From: Limosilactobacillus gorillae
GTDB taxonomy: Bacteria; Bacillota; Bacilli; Lactobacillales; Lactobacillaceae
Assembly: GCF_001293735.1 (NCBI RefSeq)
Contig: NZ_BCAH01000004.1
Location: 1-43,791, forward strand
DNA length: 43,791 nucleotides
Reading direction: 5' to 3'
A model generated the notes under the pieces. The model worked only from the letters and a program-made list of their open reading frames with translations, was not told the DNA's origin and ran no database searches. This document shows positions 7,804 through 16,051 of the stretch, one piece after another. A program made the translations under genes and the position numbers. Every line of letters starts with the position of its first letter. Position 1 is the stretch's first letter.

Positions 7804-9318
7804 TTAACTTATAACAATGTAGTAGCTTGGCTTGAAGTATGCTTGGTAGCCAATCTTAACATTTTCACCAACCGTTGGGGCGTGAACATATGAACCATTC
7901 CCAAGAGAAATTGCAACGTGGTAAGGAGCAGAATCGCTACCAAAGAAGAGCAGGGCTCCCTTTGGGGCACTAGCCACGTTTGAGTAGATGTGCGTTCCTA
8001 AGGCCTGTTGTTGATAAGTAGTTCGGTAACTAGAACTAAGACCGTATGCCCACTGAACTAAACCTGAGCAGTCAAATCCAGTTGCTGGTGAATTACCACC
8101 CCAAGTGTAGGCAACACCGATTTGACTTAACGCCTTATTAACCTTAGCGTTAACGTCGTTCTTAACTGTCAAAACGCCTTTGCTATCAGCTGTGTAAGTC
8201 ACCCCATTAAGTGTTACATCAGTATTAGTGGCTAAAGCACCATCGTTACCAAAGTAATAGTTCCGGCCCCAGTTACTGTACTCTTGGTTAGTGTAACGAG
8301 CACCATCGTTACCGAAGTAGTACGTCCGGCCCCAGTTACTGTAGAACTGGTTGGTGTAGCGGGCACCATCATCACCGAAGTAGTACATCCGACCCCAATT
8401 ACTGTAGAACTGGTTGGTGTAGCGGGCACCATCATCACCGAAGTAGTACATCCGACCCCAGTTACTATAGAATTGGTTAGTGTAGCGAGCACCGTCAGCG
8501 CCGAAGTAGTACATCCGACCCCAGTTACTGTAGAACTGGTTGGTATAGCGGGCACCGTCAGCGCCGAAGTAGTACATCCGACCCCAGTTGTGATAGAACT
8601 GGTTCCTGTATTCCTTACCATCAGCACCAAAGTAGTAAACTTTATCATTTTGCTCTAAGAAGAAATTCGTCTTTTTAGTGCCGTTAATGTAGTAATAGGT
8701 GGAACCATTTTCCGTTACTCGACCATTCTTAACCACGGAAACAGCTGCTGCCACCTGTCGAACTGCGTTTGCGGAAGAAGCAGCTGCATCAGAACTTGCG
8801 CTACTATCTGCCTCACTAGCGGCTGAAACCGTGTCAGAATTAACATCACTTGAAGCACTAACAGCAGCTTCAGAGGCAACACTAGCATCACTTGAAGCTG
8901 ACGCAGAAGCCGTTTCACTAGCGGACGGTGCCGAAACCGTTTTAGTACTTGCCGATGTTTCAGCAACTACTGAAGCTGAAGCACTTGCTGAATCTGCCAA
9001 GCTAGCAGAACTTACGCTAGCAGATACAGCTGAAGCGGAAGTAGCTGAAGAAACTTCTGAGCTAGCAACATCAGAAGTGCTCGTTGAAGAAGTGTTTTCG
9101 TTAGCGCTAGCAGCTGACAAGACAACTGATGAAGCGCTAGCACTGGAAGCAGCACTAGCAGAAACTGCGCTCTGGGTAACAACGTCACTAGTTGCATCAG
9201 CGTTAGCAGGCTTAGCAGTTACAACCGTAGTACCAAGTGCAACTGCAGCGGTTGCAAGCGCCATCGTGCACCAGTTCTTACCCTTTTTGTACATTTTGAA
9301 GTGTTTGCTGACTTCCAT
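7804..9318 (-). CDS. Secreted NlpC/P60 peptidoglycan hydrolase with KxYKxGKxW signal and YG repeats
   Basis: A 504-residue protein. Residues 8-16 read KMYKKGKNW, a KxYKxGKxW signal (TIGR03715) followed by a hydrophobic segment to about residue 40. Residues 40-190 are an Ala/Ser/Val-rich stalk, likely glycosylated. From about 226 to 362 there are seven 21-residue repeats of the YYFGADGARYTNQFYSNWGR type, the glucan/choline-binding-like YG repeats that anchor to wall polymers. The C-terminal NlpC/P60 domain (about 385-504) has FDCSGL with catalytic Cys417, His467 in PYHVAISLG and a third polar residue at His479. It should cleave gamma-D-Glu-diamino-acid or similar bonds in wall peptides. It has its own terminator and closely matches the next gene in all but the catalytic domain. 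Confidence 0.92.
   Translation of the reverse strand: MEVSKHFKMYKKGKNWCTMALATAAVALGTTVVTAKPANADATSDVVTQSAVSASAASSASASSVVLSAASANENTSSTSTSDVASSEVSSATSASAVSASVSSASLADSASASASVVAETSASTKTVSAPSASETASASASSDASVASEAAVSASSDVNSDTVSAASEADSSASSDAAASSANAVRQVAAAVSVVKNGRVTENGSTYYYINGTKKTNFFLEQNDKVYYFGADGKEYRNQFYHNWGRMYYFGADGARYTNQFYSNWGRMYYFGADGARYTNQFYSNWGRMYYFGDDGARYTNQFYSNWGRMYYFGDDGARYTNQFYSNWGRTYYFGNDGARYTNQEYSNWGRNYYFGNDGALATNTDVTLNGVTYTADSKGVLTVKNDVNAKVNKALSQIGVAYTWGGNSPATGFDCSGLVQWAYGLSSSYRTTYQQQALGTHIYSNVASAPKGALLFFGSDSAPYHVAISLGNGSYVHAPTVGENVKIGYQAYFKPSYYIVIS
8236..8640 (-). repeat. 63-bp tandem repeats coding for YG modules
   Basis: Seven tandem units of about 63 bp, each coding for 21 residues (YYFG, then DGARYTNQFYSNWGR). 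The inner units are almost identical at the DNA level, which points to recent unit gain or gene conversion. The outer units are more diverged. Confidence 0.85.
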
Positions 9319-9497
9319 AGGTTGAGTTCCCCTTCTGATATTTACTAAGATTACTTTTCTAACTTTTACTAAATTGTTTTTATTTATCTTTCACAGTTTC
9401 TAACTTTATCATAATTTCTGTAAATGACTAGCCCTTCCGGAGCTTTGTTAATCAAAAGTAACGCCAGCAAAATGTTTGTAATATTAAAGAAATATAA

Positions 9498-9534
9498 AAA
9501 GACGATGGTCTTTAAAAATTAGACCATCGTCTTT
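9498..9534 (-). terminator. Terminator of the glucosaminidase gene
   Basis: Perfect 14-bp arms AAAGACGATGGTCT (9498-9511) and AGACCATCGTCTTT (9521-9534) with a 9-nt loop, about 12 bp after the stop at 9547 on the minus strand. Confidence 0.85.
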
Positions 9535-9546
9535 GTTTAACTTGCT

Positions 9547-11250
9547 TTACTTTGCTTTTGCGCTAAATGCAATTTGGTCATACCTAGTGAGCCCATAATT
9601 ATTAATTAATGACATTAAACTAGTTGAGTATGACGGATCCGTTGCATAACCATCCTGTCGAACTAATGTGGTAACTGCTGACGCACTTCTATTGCCCAAA
9701 AGATTTGCATAACGACTGTTCTCAACGAAAAAGAGGGCATGGTCATGTATACTAGCATTATTACTTGGATATACACGGAAGTGATCGGTAATGTAATATG
9801 TCACCCCGTTGTATACCTCGTAGGTTGGAAGTGCTACAGAATTCCCATTGTAGCTACCCTTAATCCCAAAGAGGTTGTGGTACTTATAAGCTAATACCGA
9901 GTTTCCCCAACCACTTTCTAAAATTGCTTGCGCAATGGTTAATGAAGGTAGAACCCCATAGTCTAACCAACCTTCAATCGCCCCATTAACAATTCCTCCA
10001 ATAAAAGAGTTTGAGCTTGTGAGGATCCCCTTATTGTCAAATGTAAGGTCCCCGTATCCTAGGTTGATTGTCGTATTAGTTGCCCGAGCGCCATCAGAAC
10101 CGAAGTAATAAATGTTTCCCCATGCACTCATAAACTGGTTCGTCCATCGGGCCCCGTCGTTACCGAAGTAGTACGTCCGGCCCCAGTTACTGTAGAACTG
10201 GTTGGTGTAACGAGCACCGTCATCACCGAAGTAGTACATCCGACCCCAGTTGCTGTAGAACTGGTTGGTGTAGCGGGCACCATCAGCGCCGAAGTAGTAC
10301 ATCCGGCCCCAGTTACTGTAGAACTGGTTGGTGTAGCGGGCACCGTCAGCGCCGAAGTAGTACATCCGACCCCAGTTACTGTAGAACTGGTTAGTGTAGC
10401 GGACACCACCATCACCGAAGTAGTACATCCGGCCCCAGTTGTAATAGAACTGGTCAGTGTAGCGGGCACCGTCAGCGCCGAAGTAATACATGTTGCCCCA
10501 GTTGTGATAGAACTGATTCTTGTACTCCTTACCATCATCGCCAAAGTAATAAACTTTACCATCTTGCTCTAAGAAGAAATCCGTCTTCTTAACGCCATTA
10601 ATGTAGTAGTAGGTGGAACCATTTTCCGTTACCCAACCATTCTTAACCGCGGAAACAGCTGCAGCTACTTCACGAACTGCGCTTGCGGAAGAAGTAGCTG
10701 CATCAGAACTTGCGCTACTATCTGCCTCACTAGCGGCTGAAACCGTGTCAGAATTAACATCACTTGAAGCACTAACCGCTTCAGAAGTTGCACTACTGTC
10801 CGCATTAGCTTGGGTAGCAACCGTACTACTATTTATGTTAGCCTCTGCTGAGGTAGCAGTAGCAGTAGCCTTAGACTTGTCACCACTTGCTGAGCTTGTT
10901 GAAACAGATGCTGCCTGTGAGCTAACACTACTATCTGCACTAGTAGTTTCAGCAGAGGCCACACTAACAGAATTAGCACTTACCGCATTAGTAGTTGAGG
11001 CAGAACTAGCCTCGCTTACAGCTGCATTCGTTGAGGCAGATGAAGAACTAGCGGTTAAGGTTACACTTGATGCACTAGTTGCCGTGGCTGCAGCAGTTGA
11101 GGTAACAGTTGCTGATGAAGCAGAAGGTGCCGTTTCATCGGCATGGGCCGTAACCATCGTTGTCCCTAATGTAACGGCTGCTGTTGCAAGCGCCATCGTA
11201 CACCATTTTTTACCTTTTTTATACATTTTGAAGTGTTTACTTACTTCCAT
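9547..11250 (-). CDS. Secreted GH73-type N-acetylglucosaminidase with KxYKxGKxW signal and YG repeats
   Basis: A 567-residue protein with the same N-terminus as the neighbouring hydrolase (KMYKKGKKW at residues 8-16), a signal peptide ending near VTAHA-D and an Ala/Ser/Thr-rich stalk to about residue 200. Eight YG repeats of 21 residues follow (about 232-389). The C-terminal domain (about 415-560) is a GH73/LytG-like glucosaminidase: PSLTIAQAILESGWG with the likely catalytic Glu near 444, YHNLFGIKGSYNG, and a YATDPSYSTSL segment near the end. It should cut glycan strands of peptidoglycan in daughter-cell separation or wall turnover. Its own terminator lies at 9498-9534. Targeting to the same wall ligand as its neighbour is inferred from the shared repeats. 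Confidence 0.92.
   Translation of the reverse strand: MEVSKHFKMYKKGKKWCTMALATAAVTLGTTMVTAHADETAPSASSATVTSTAAATATSASSVTLTASSSSASTNAAVSEASSASTTNAVSANSVSVASAETTSADSSVSSQAASVSTSSASGDKSKATATATSAEANINSSTVATQANADSSATSEAVSASSDVNSDTVSAASEADSSASSDAATSSASAVREVAAAVSAVKNGWVTENGSTYYYINGVKKTDFFLEQDGKVYYFGDDGKEYKNQFYHNWGNMYYFGADGARYTDQFYYNWGRMYYFGDGGVRYTNQFYSNWGRMYYFGADGARYTNQFYSNWGRMYYFGADGARYTNQFYSNWGRMYYFGDDGARYTNQFYSNWGRTYYFGNDGARWTNQFMSAWGNIYYFGSDGARATNTTINLGYGDLTFDNKGILTSSNSFIGGIVNGAIEGWLDYGVLPSLTIAQAILESGWGNSVLAYKYHNLFGIKGSYNGNSVALPTYEVYNGVTYYITDHFRVYPSNNASIHDHALFFVENSRYANLLGNRSASAVTTLVRQDGYATDPSYSTSLMSLINNYGLTRYDQIAFSAKAK
10083..10560 (-). repeat. 63-bp tandem repeats coding for YG modules, second set
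   Basis: About eight tandem 63-bp units. The centre (about 10200-10400) is nearly identical both within the array and to the array at 8236-8640. The first units (with KEY and DQFYYNW) and the last two (RWTNQFMSAWG, GARATN) are diverged. Confidence 0.85.
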
Positions 11251-11403
11251 TAGTTAAATCCTACCCTTTTTTGATTAATATTTAAATTTAAACTTTTATT
11301 TCATCATTTCATTCAACAGGATCTATACTACCACGAATTATGGTTCTTTCCCGAAGCTTCATTTGAATGTCAACAAATTATCATCTTTGACATCTCTTCG
11401 TAA

Positions 11404-11428
11404 AAAAGGACCCCGTGAAAGGGCCCTT
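11404..11428 (-). terminator. Terminator after the glf-wzx-GT4 unit
   Basis: AAAGGACCC and GGGCCCTTT arms pair in 8 of 9 positions around a 7-nt loop. On the minus strand a T-run follows. It lies directly after the GT4 gene ending at 11440. Confidence 0.75.
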
Positions 11429-11439
11429 TCTTTCATTTG

Positions 11440-12483
11440 TTACTTACTTGTTATTTTATCGAGTACTTGGAAGTACTGATTATCATTAAACCTTTTTACA
11501 CTTTGTTGAACATCCCTTGGCTTAGGTTGCCAACTTCTTAACAAGCTCAGCTTCTCAACAAAGTCCGCCAGATCTCCCAAATGGTAAACTAAACCATTCT
11601 CTTTTGGAACCGTAACGTCTTCGTATCCACTAAAATCCGCCGTTAGGCACGGAATCCCGTGTGCCATTGCTTCAATCATTACCATTGGTAACCCTTCATA
11701 CTTTGATGTCAGGACTAAAGCATTCGGGTGAACCTCGTCTAGCACGGTTTTCCAAAGATCTGCTGTCCACCCGTGGAAAGTACACTGCCCTAATATTCCG
11801 ATCTCTTTAGCGTACTTCTCCACTAAGTTGTCATCTTTCTTAGCACCAAATAGATCTAAGTGAACCCCTTTGCCATACCGCTTAATCCCATCAAGGAGCT
11901 CTTGAAGATTCTTTTGACCATGAAGCATAATCTGGCCAACGTACACTAAGCGGATCGGCATATCAGTTGCTGGCTCGTTCAGAATCCCTTCATATGGGCT
12001 TACTGGGTTTAACAAAAGGTGAATCCGTTCCTTCTCAATTCCCAAATCCTCTAATTGGTGTGCAATTGGGGTGCTAATGGCCCAGTGCTCATCCGCATAA
12101 GTAATGTTTTGGGGGTCAAAGATGTCTTGATTGATCAATGAGAAATGAATCCATGAAATCAACCGCCAATGCCGGTGACGTATTTGACGAACCCTAGCGG
12201 CTAGCTTGATGATGTTAACCCCCAAAATAACAAGTGTCTCATCATTTTGAGCCTGCCAAAAGGCCTTCATCAGTAGTGCTAGTTTACTAAACTTACTAGA
12301 TGTGGCCACTTGAAGAACTTCGATTTGCGGGTCTAAAACTTCTAGCCAACGCCGATTCACTGGTACACTAGTGACAATAAGGCGCACCTGATGCTTTTTC
12401 ACAAGGTGATTCAAGGCCTTATCAATGACTGTTTCAGTCCCCCCGTTTCCCGATAACTCGGGACAAACAAAGGTTAGTTTCAT
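11440..12483 (-). CDS. GT4-family glycosyltransferase of the EPS locus
   Basis: A 347-residue GT-B fold enzyme. The N-terminal domain has CPELSGNGGTETV near residue 8 (donor/acceptor loop). The C-terminal domain has RLVYVGQIM (about 177) and SKYEGLPMVMIEAMAHGIPC (about 260), the EX7E motif of retaining GT4 enzymes. It should add one sugar to the lipid-linked EPS repeat on the cytoplasmic face. The ATG overlaps the wzx stop by 4 nt (ATGA), so it is the last gene of the glf-wzx-GT4 unit. A terminator follows. Donor and linkage cannot be told from the sequence. Confidence 0.88.
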   Translation of the reverse strand: MKLTFVCPELSGNGGTETVIDKALNHLVKKHQVRLIVTSVPVNRRWLEVLDPQIEVLQVATSSKFSKLALLMKAFWQAQNDETLVILGVNIIKLAARVRQIRHRHWRLISWIHFSLINQDIFDPQNITYADEHWAISTPIAHQLEDLGIEKERIHLLLNPVSPYEGILNEPATDMPIRLVYVGQIMLHGQKNLQELLDGIKRYGKGVHLDLFGAKKDDNLVEKYAKEIGILGQCTFHGWTADLWKTVLDEVHPNALVLTSKYEGLPMVMIEAMAHGIPCLTADFSGYEDVTVPKENGLVYHLGDLADFVEKLSLLRSWQPKPRDVQQSVKRFNDNQYFQVLDKITSK

Positions 12484-13910
12484 TCCTTTGCTCCCTTCCC
12501 TAGAAGTTCTTTTGCTTGACTAATAATTGGCGCCCGGAAGATGACTAGGCAGGCCGCGTAAACTACAATTCCCACGGCTACCTGGAACGCCAGGTTAACG
12601 ATGTTCATCGCCATCATCTGATCTAAGCGTAGTACTACCACATACATAATTAGACCACTCAGTAAGTACCGCCACAAACCAGAGAAAAGCATCCGCCGGC
12701 GAATCGTCGTCCGAACGCAATACAGTTGCACCGCTGTAACACAAAGTTCTGATATAACAGTTGCCATCGCTGCCCCATTCGCTGAATAGGCCGGGATCAA
12801 GAAGAAGTTGGCAACAATATTAACAACCGCCCCGACTGACACCGAGGCTGTAAATTCCTTCACCCGATTAACTGGCATTAGGTACTGGGTTCCCGTGACG
12901 TTACTCCAGGCGATGAAAAGAATTACTGGCGCTTCAAAGAAGATAATTCCACCAGCCTGTTCATAGCCCTTCCCTAAGAACCAGGGGGCAAACTTAGCTG
13001 AGATCGCCATCAACCCAAACATCATTGGGACTGACATTGAGGTAACGAAGTCGAAGGATTTATAGAGGCTCTCACGTACTCCTTTATAATCCCCACTAGC
13101 AAATTTATTTGCAACGTGAGGAAGCATGACCGTCCCCGTCGCCGTTACAATTGCCAAGACCAACTTAACAATTTTATCTGAAAAATCAAACTGCCCCAGT
13201 GCCGTTGGCTGACCGATCTTCCCAAGCATCAGCTTGTTAACGACTAAGTAAATCTGAGTTGTGATGGTTGGGATAAAGAGGAGTAGTGATGGATAGAAGT
13301 GTTGAAACGGGTGCCATTCCTTTGGCGACACCCATTGGATGCTTTCCTTCAGGTACGGCCATAGGGTAATATTCCCCCCCACTTGGGCAATCCCCAGCAA
13401 GAAGATGTATTTCCCTAGATCTCCCTTATTCTTAACCAAAGTAAAGATTAAAACGATGGACACAATTTTAACAATTGTATTTCGTACAACCGTCTTCTTG
13501 AAGTCCTCCATCCCCATGAAGTACCAGGAAACATCCAATCCCGTTGCGATAATCCACAGAGTCTGGATTAAGTAGTAGGTCCTAAAGGTGGTCGAGAATA
13601 AGAAAACTGCCGCTAAATAAGCTATCAAGGCAATGGTAATCGTACACAATTGAAGTGCTTCGATCCCCCAAAAGGTCCGGGAGCGATGGTACTTATCATC
13701 GCGGTGGTAGGCAACTTCTCGGTTCCCATATAGGGTAATCCCCATTTGACCCATTAAATAAAAGAAAGTGACCCAACCATTCGTATAAGTGTTGATCCCA
13801 TTTTCATGCGCACCAAGAACCCGTGAAATATACGGGGTCGTAATTAACGGTGCGAACATCAGAAGAACCTGGTACCCCGCATTATACAGATAGTTTCTAA
13901 TCACTTTCAT
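12480..13910 (-). CDS. wzx: Wzx-type oligosaccharide repeat-unit flippase
   Basis: A polytopic protein of about 476 residues and 12-14 helices. It starts MKVIRNYLYNAGYQVLLMFAPLIT, continues with the TPYISRVLG motif and has TYTNGWVTFF, all typical of MOP/PST exporters (PF01943). It should flip the undecaprenyl-diphosphate-linked repeat unit across the membrane for polymerisation by Wzy. I chose the ATG at 13910 because the conserved N-terminus begins there. A GTG at 13940 would add ten residues inside glf. The SD-like AAAAGGAG lies in the last codons of glf, about 14 nt upstream, a little far. It overlaps the following GT4 gene by 4 nt. Confidence 0.9.
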   Translation of the reverse strand: MKVIRNYLYNAGYQVLLMFAPLITTPYISRVLGAHENGINTYTNGWVTFFYLMGQMGITLYGNREVAYHRDDKYHRSRTFWGIEALQLCTITIALIAYLAAVFLFSTTFRTYYLIQTLWIIATGLDVSWYFMGMEDFKKTVVRNTIVKIVSIVLIFTLVKNKGDLGKYIFLLGIAQVGGNITLWPYLKESIQWVSPKEWHPFQHFYPSLLLFIPTITTQIYLVVNKLMLGKIGQPTALGQFDFSDKIVKLVLAIVTATGTVMLPHVANKFASGDYKGVRESLYKSFDFVTSMSVPMMFGLMAISAKFAPWFLGKGYEQAGGIIFFEAPVILFIAWSNVTGTQYLMPVNRVKEFTASVSVGAVVNIVANFFLIPAYSANGAAMATVISELCVTAVQLYCVRTTIRRRMLFSGLWRYLLSGLIMYVVVLRLDQMMAMNIVNLAFQVAVGIVVYAACLVIFRAPIISQAKELLGKGAKE

Positions 13911-13915
13911 TCTTA

Positions 13916-15034
13916 CTAATCGAACTCCTTTTCTACGCACACGAGGGCCGCGTGGAGAACTTGGTCCATGTCATAGTAGCGGTATTGTCCCAGCCGGCCC
14001 CCGAAAATTACGTTGGCTTCCTTAGTCTGGGCTAATTGAGCATATTGCTTGTACAATTCATTGTTTTGCTGGTTGTTAACCGGGTAGTATGGTTCGTCCC
14101 CCCGGTGCCAGTCGGCCGGGTATTCCCGGGTCACAATCGTCTTGTTTTGATCACCCTTACCAAATTCAAAGTGCTTGTGCTCAATGATACGAGTATAAGG
14201 CGTTTCAGCATCGGTGTAGTTGATTACGGCATTCCCCTGGTAGTTATCAACAGCCATGGTTTCGGTTTCAAACCGCAGGCTCCGGTATTGGAGTTCCCCA
14301 AGTTGGTAGTCAAAGAATTGGTCGATCATCCCGGTGAAGACCACCTTAGGGTAGTTCGCCAGGTATTCTTCCCGCTTAGCAAAGAAGTCCACCCCGGTTT
14401 CCACGTCAATCAATTCCGAAGCTAACATCTTTTCAACGATTTGAGTGTACCCCCCTACCGGAATTCCCTGGTAGTCGTCGTTAAAGTAGTTGTTGTCGTA
14501 AGTTAACCGTACTGGCAGGCGCCGGATAATGAAGGCAGGCAAGTCGGTTGCCTTTTGTCCCCATTGCTTTTCGGTATAACCCTTAACCAGCTTTTCGTAA
14601 ATGTCCCGCCCAATTAAGGAGATCGCCTGTTCTTCCAGGTTTTGCGGCGTCTTCCCCGCCATTTCTTGGCGTTGTTCGTTAATCTTTGCCAGGGCTTCTT
14701 GGGGGGTCCGAACGCCCCACATCTTGTTAAAGGTGTTCATGTTAAAGGGTAAGTTGTACATCGTCCCCTTGTAGTTTGCCACCGGACTGTTGGTGTAACG
14801 GTTAAAGGTGGCAAACTGGTTGACGTAGTCCCAAATGGCCTTATTGGAAGTGTGGAAAATGTGGGCCCCGTATTGGTGGACCTGAATTCCCGCCACTTCT
14901 TTGGTATAGATGTTTCCGGCAATGTGATCCCGCTTTTCGATCACCTTAACCCGCTTCCCGCGCTGAGCTGCTTCATATGCAAAGGTGGCCCCAAATAAAC
15001 CGGCCCCCACTACTAAGTAATCATATTTTTCCAT
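13916..15034 (-). CDS. glf: UDP-galactopyranose mutase
   Basis: A 372-residue flavoenzyme. It has the FAD-binding VVGAGLFGA near residue 8, EKRDHIAGNIYT near 33, QYGAHIFHTS near 54, and later NDDYQGIPVGGY and FGGRLGQYRYYDMD. It converts UDP-galactopyranose to UDP-galactofuranose, so the EPS or another glycan made here probably contains Galf. It is the first gene of a second EPS unit with its own good promoter (15073-15101), set apart from the upstream genes by a terminator. The short 6-nt gap to wzx suggests coupling. Confidence 0.97.
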   Translation of the reverse strand: MEKYDYLVVGAGLFGATFAYEAAQRGKRVKVIEKRDHIAGNIYTKEVAGIQVHQYGAHIFHTSNKAIWDYVNQFATFNRYTNSPVANYKGTMYNLPFNMNTFNKMWGVRTPQEALAKINEQRQEMAGKTPQNLEEQAISLIGRDIYEKLVKGYTEKQWGQKATDLPAFIIRRLPVRLTYDNNYFNDDYQGIPVGGYTQIVEKMLASELIDVETGVDFFAKREEYLANYPKVVFTGMIDQFFDYQLGELQYRSLRFETETMAVDNYQGNAVINYTDAETPYTRIIEHKHFEFGKGDQNKTIVTREYPADWHRGDEPYYPVNNQQNNELYKQYAQLAQTKEANVIFGGRLGQYRYYDMDQVLHAALVCVEKEFD

Positions 15035-15072
15035 GGTTATTTCCTTCCGTCTAATAACGATTAGTCTAAAAT

Positions 15073-15101
15073 ATCATATCTCAATTCCGCGAAAACAACA
15101 A
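15073..15101 (-). promoter_or_regulatory. Promoter of glf-wzx-GT4
   Basis: Minus-strand -35 TTGTTG (15096-15101) and -10 TATGAT (15073-15078) are separated by exactly 17 nt, about 40 nt before the glf ATG. Confidence 0.65.
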
Positions 15102-15119
15102 CTATCGCCAATAAGAAAA

Positions 15120-15142
15120 GGAATGGCTTCATAAACCATTCC
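15120..15142 (-). terminator. Terminator of the main EPS unit
   Basis: Perfect 7-bp arms GGAATGG (15120-15126) and CCATTCC (15136-15142). On the minus strand they are followed by TTTTCTTATT, 20 nt past the GT14 stop at 15162. Confidence 0.8.
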
Positions 15143-15161
15143 CAATTCCTACTATTAAGAT

Positions 15162-16040
15162 TCATTTCTTCTCCGACTGGTTAAGTTTCTCTAACAGTCC
15201 CTTAGACGTTGATAACTTAACTTTACGGCCAAAAAAATAATTACCTTTCACAATCGTTTCATAATCTCGTTCATCGAGAATTGCCGGTGTTTTACCATTT
15301 TCCCGTTCCCAATTAATGTAGCGGTGCATGTTTCGATCAATTCGTTGAGAATATGTTGTATCACCCAGGATTGTCTGAAGCCAAAATTCATCTGAACAAA
15401 AACTATGGCTGAACAGTTTCTGGTAGCGAAGATCGGTATCCCAAGTTTTAATTGCATACTGTAATGCATCCCTTGGAACATCTACCCATTCTTGGCCGGA
15501 GAAAATGTCGCGGTCTTGAAAACCGTACTTCTTTAAGCGATTAACATGGAGTAACCGTTGGGTCAAGATTAATAACCGATGGTAAATTTTACCAAAGGTT
15601 GACCGCCGATTAACCTGATCATAATTGTAATAAAATTTCATCCACCAAAGGAGTGGCTCCCCGCTCTTTTGAGCATTACCCACCCGGTAAAAGTCCATGT
15701 AGATTTGATTATTATCCTCAAAGAAGTCATAGATCTTTTGTGGATCCTGCAATGGCCAGTCTTCACCAGAGATTAGGTGTACGTACGTAATCTCCTTATT
15801 TTCAAGAGCTAATTTCATCAAGGCTACGGTTGCCTCAACAATACTGAAACTCCCCCACTTAACATCATACAAGGAAACATAGTGAGCCCGCGGGTTTGAT
15901 GATAATGATTTCTTAACGCGATCGCTAAGACTCATCTTCTTGTCAATGTGAATATACACTTCAAAACAATCATCGAGGCGGTCTACCAGCTTCAAAAGCT
16001 GCTCTTCGTCTTTATGAGCCAAGATTAGGATTGCTTGCAT
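15162..16040 (-). CDS. GT14-like (core-2/I-branching type) glycosyltransferase
   Basis: A 292-residue protein of the Branch/GT14 family (PF02485). It has AILILAHKDEEQL at the N-terminus, HIDKKMSLSDR (about 32), YVHLISGEDWPLQDP (about 90), FSGQEWVDVPRDAL (about 165) and HSFCSDEFWLQTIL (about 207), the usual order for bacterial members. It should add a branching or chain sugar to the EPS repeat unit. It is the last gene of the main EPS unit and is followed by a terminator. It begins 11 nt after the acyltransferase stop. The exact donor is unknown. Confidence 0.85.
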   Translation of the reverse strand: MQAILILAHKDEEQLLKLVDRLDDCFEVYIHIDKKMSLSDRVKKSLSSNPRAHYVSLYDVKWGSFSIVEATVALMKLALENKEITYVHLISGEDWPLQDPQKIYDFFEDNNQIYMDFYRVGNAQKSGEPLLWWMKFYYNYDQVNRRSTFGKIYHRLLILTQRLLHVNRLKKYGFQDRDIFSGQEWVDVPRDALQYAIKTWDTDLRYQKLFSHSFCSDEFWLQTILGDTTYSQRIDRNMHRYINWERENGKTPAILDERDYETIVKGNYFFGRKVKLSTSKGLLEKLNQSEKK

Positions 16041-16051
16041 CGTAAATTCCC

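Noticed and set aside
8236-8640. CRISPR array
   Set aside because: The 63-bp units are contiguous, coding and without unique spacers.
8232-8658. Long overlapping ORFs on both strands in the YG-repeat region of the NlpC/P60 gene
   Set aside because: They arise because the 63-bp repeat keeps all frames open. Products are simple Thr/Val-rich repeats with no ribosome site. The same holds at 10128-10562.
8699-9325. 208-residue Ala/Glu-rich ORF antisense to the Ser/Ala stalk
   Set aside because: It is the mirror of a low-complexity GCA/TCA-rich coding strand. The same happens at 10613-11257 and 7263-7709. No ribosome site.
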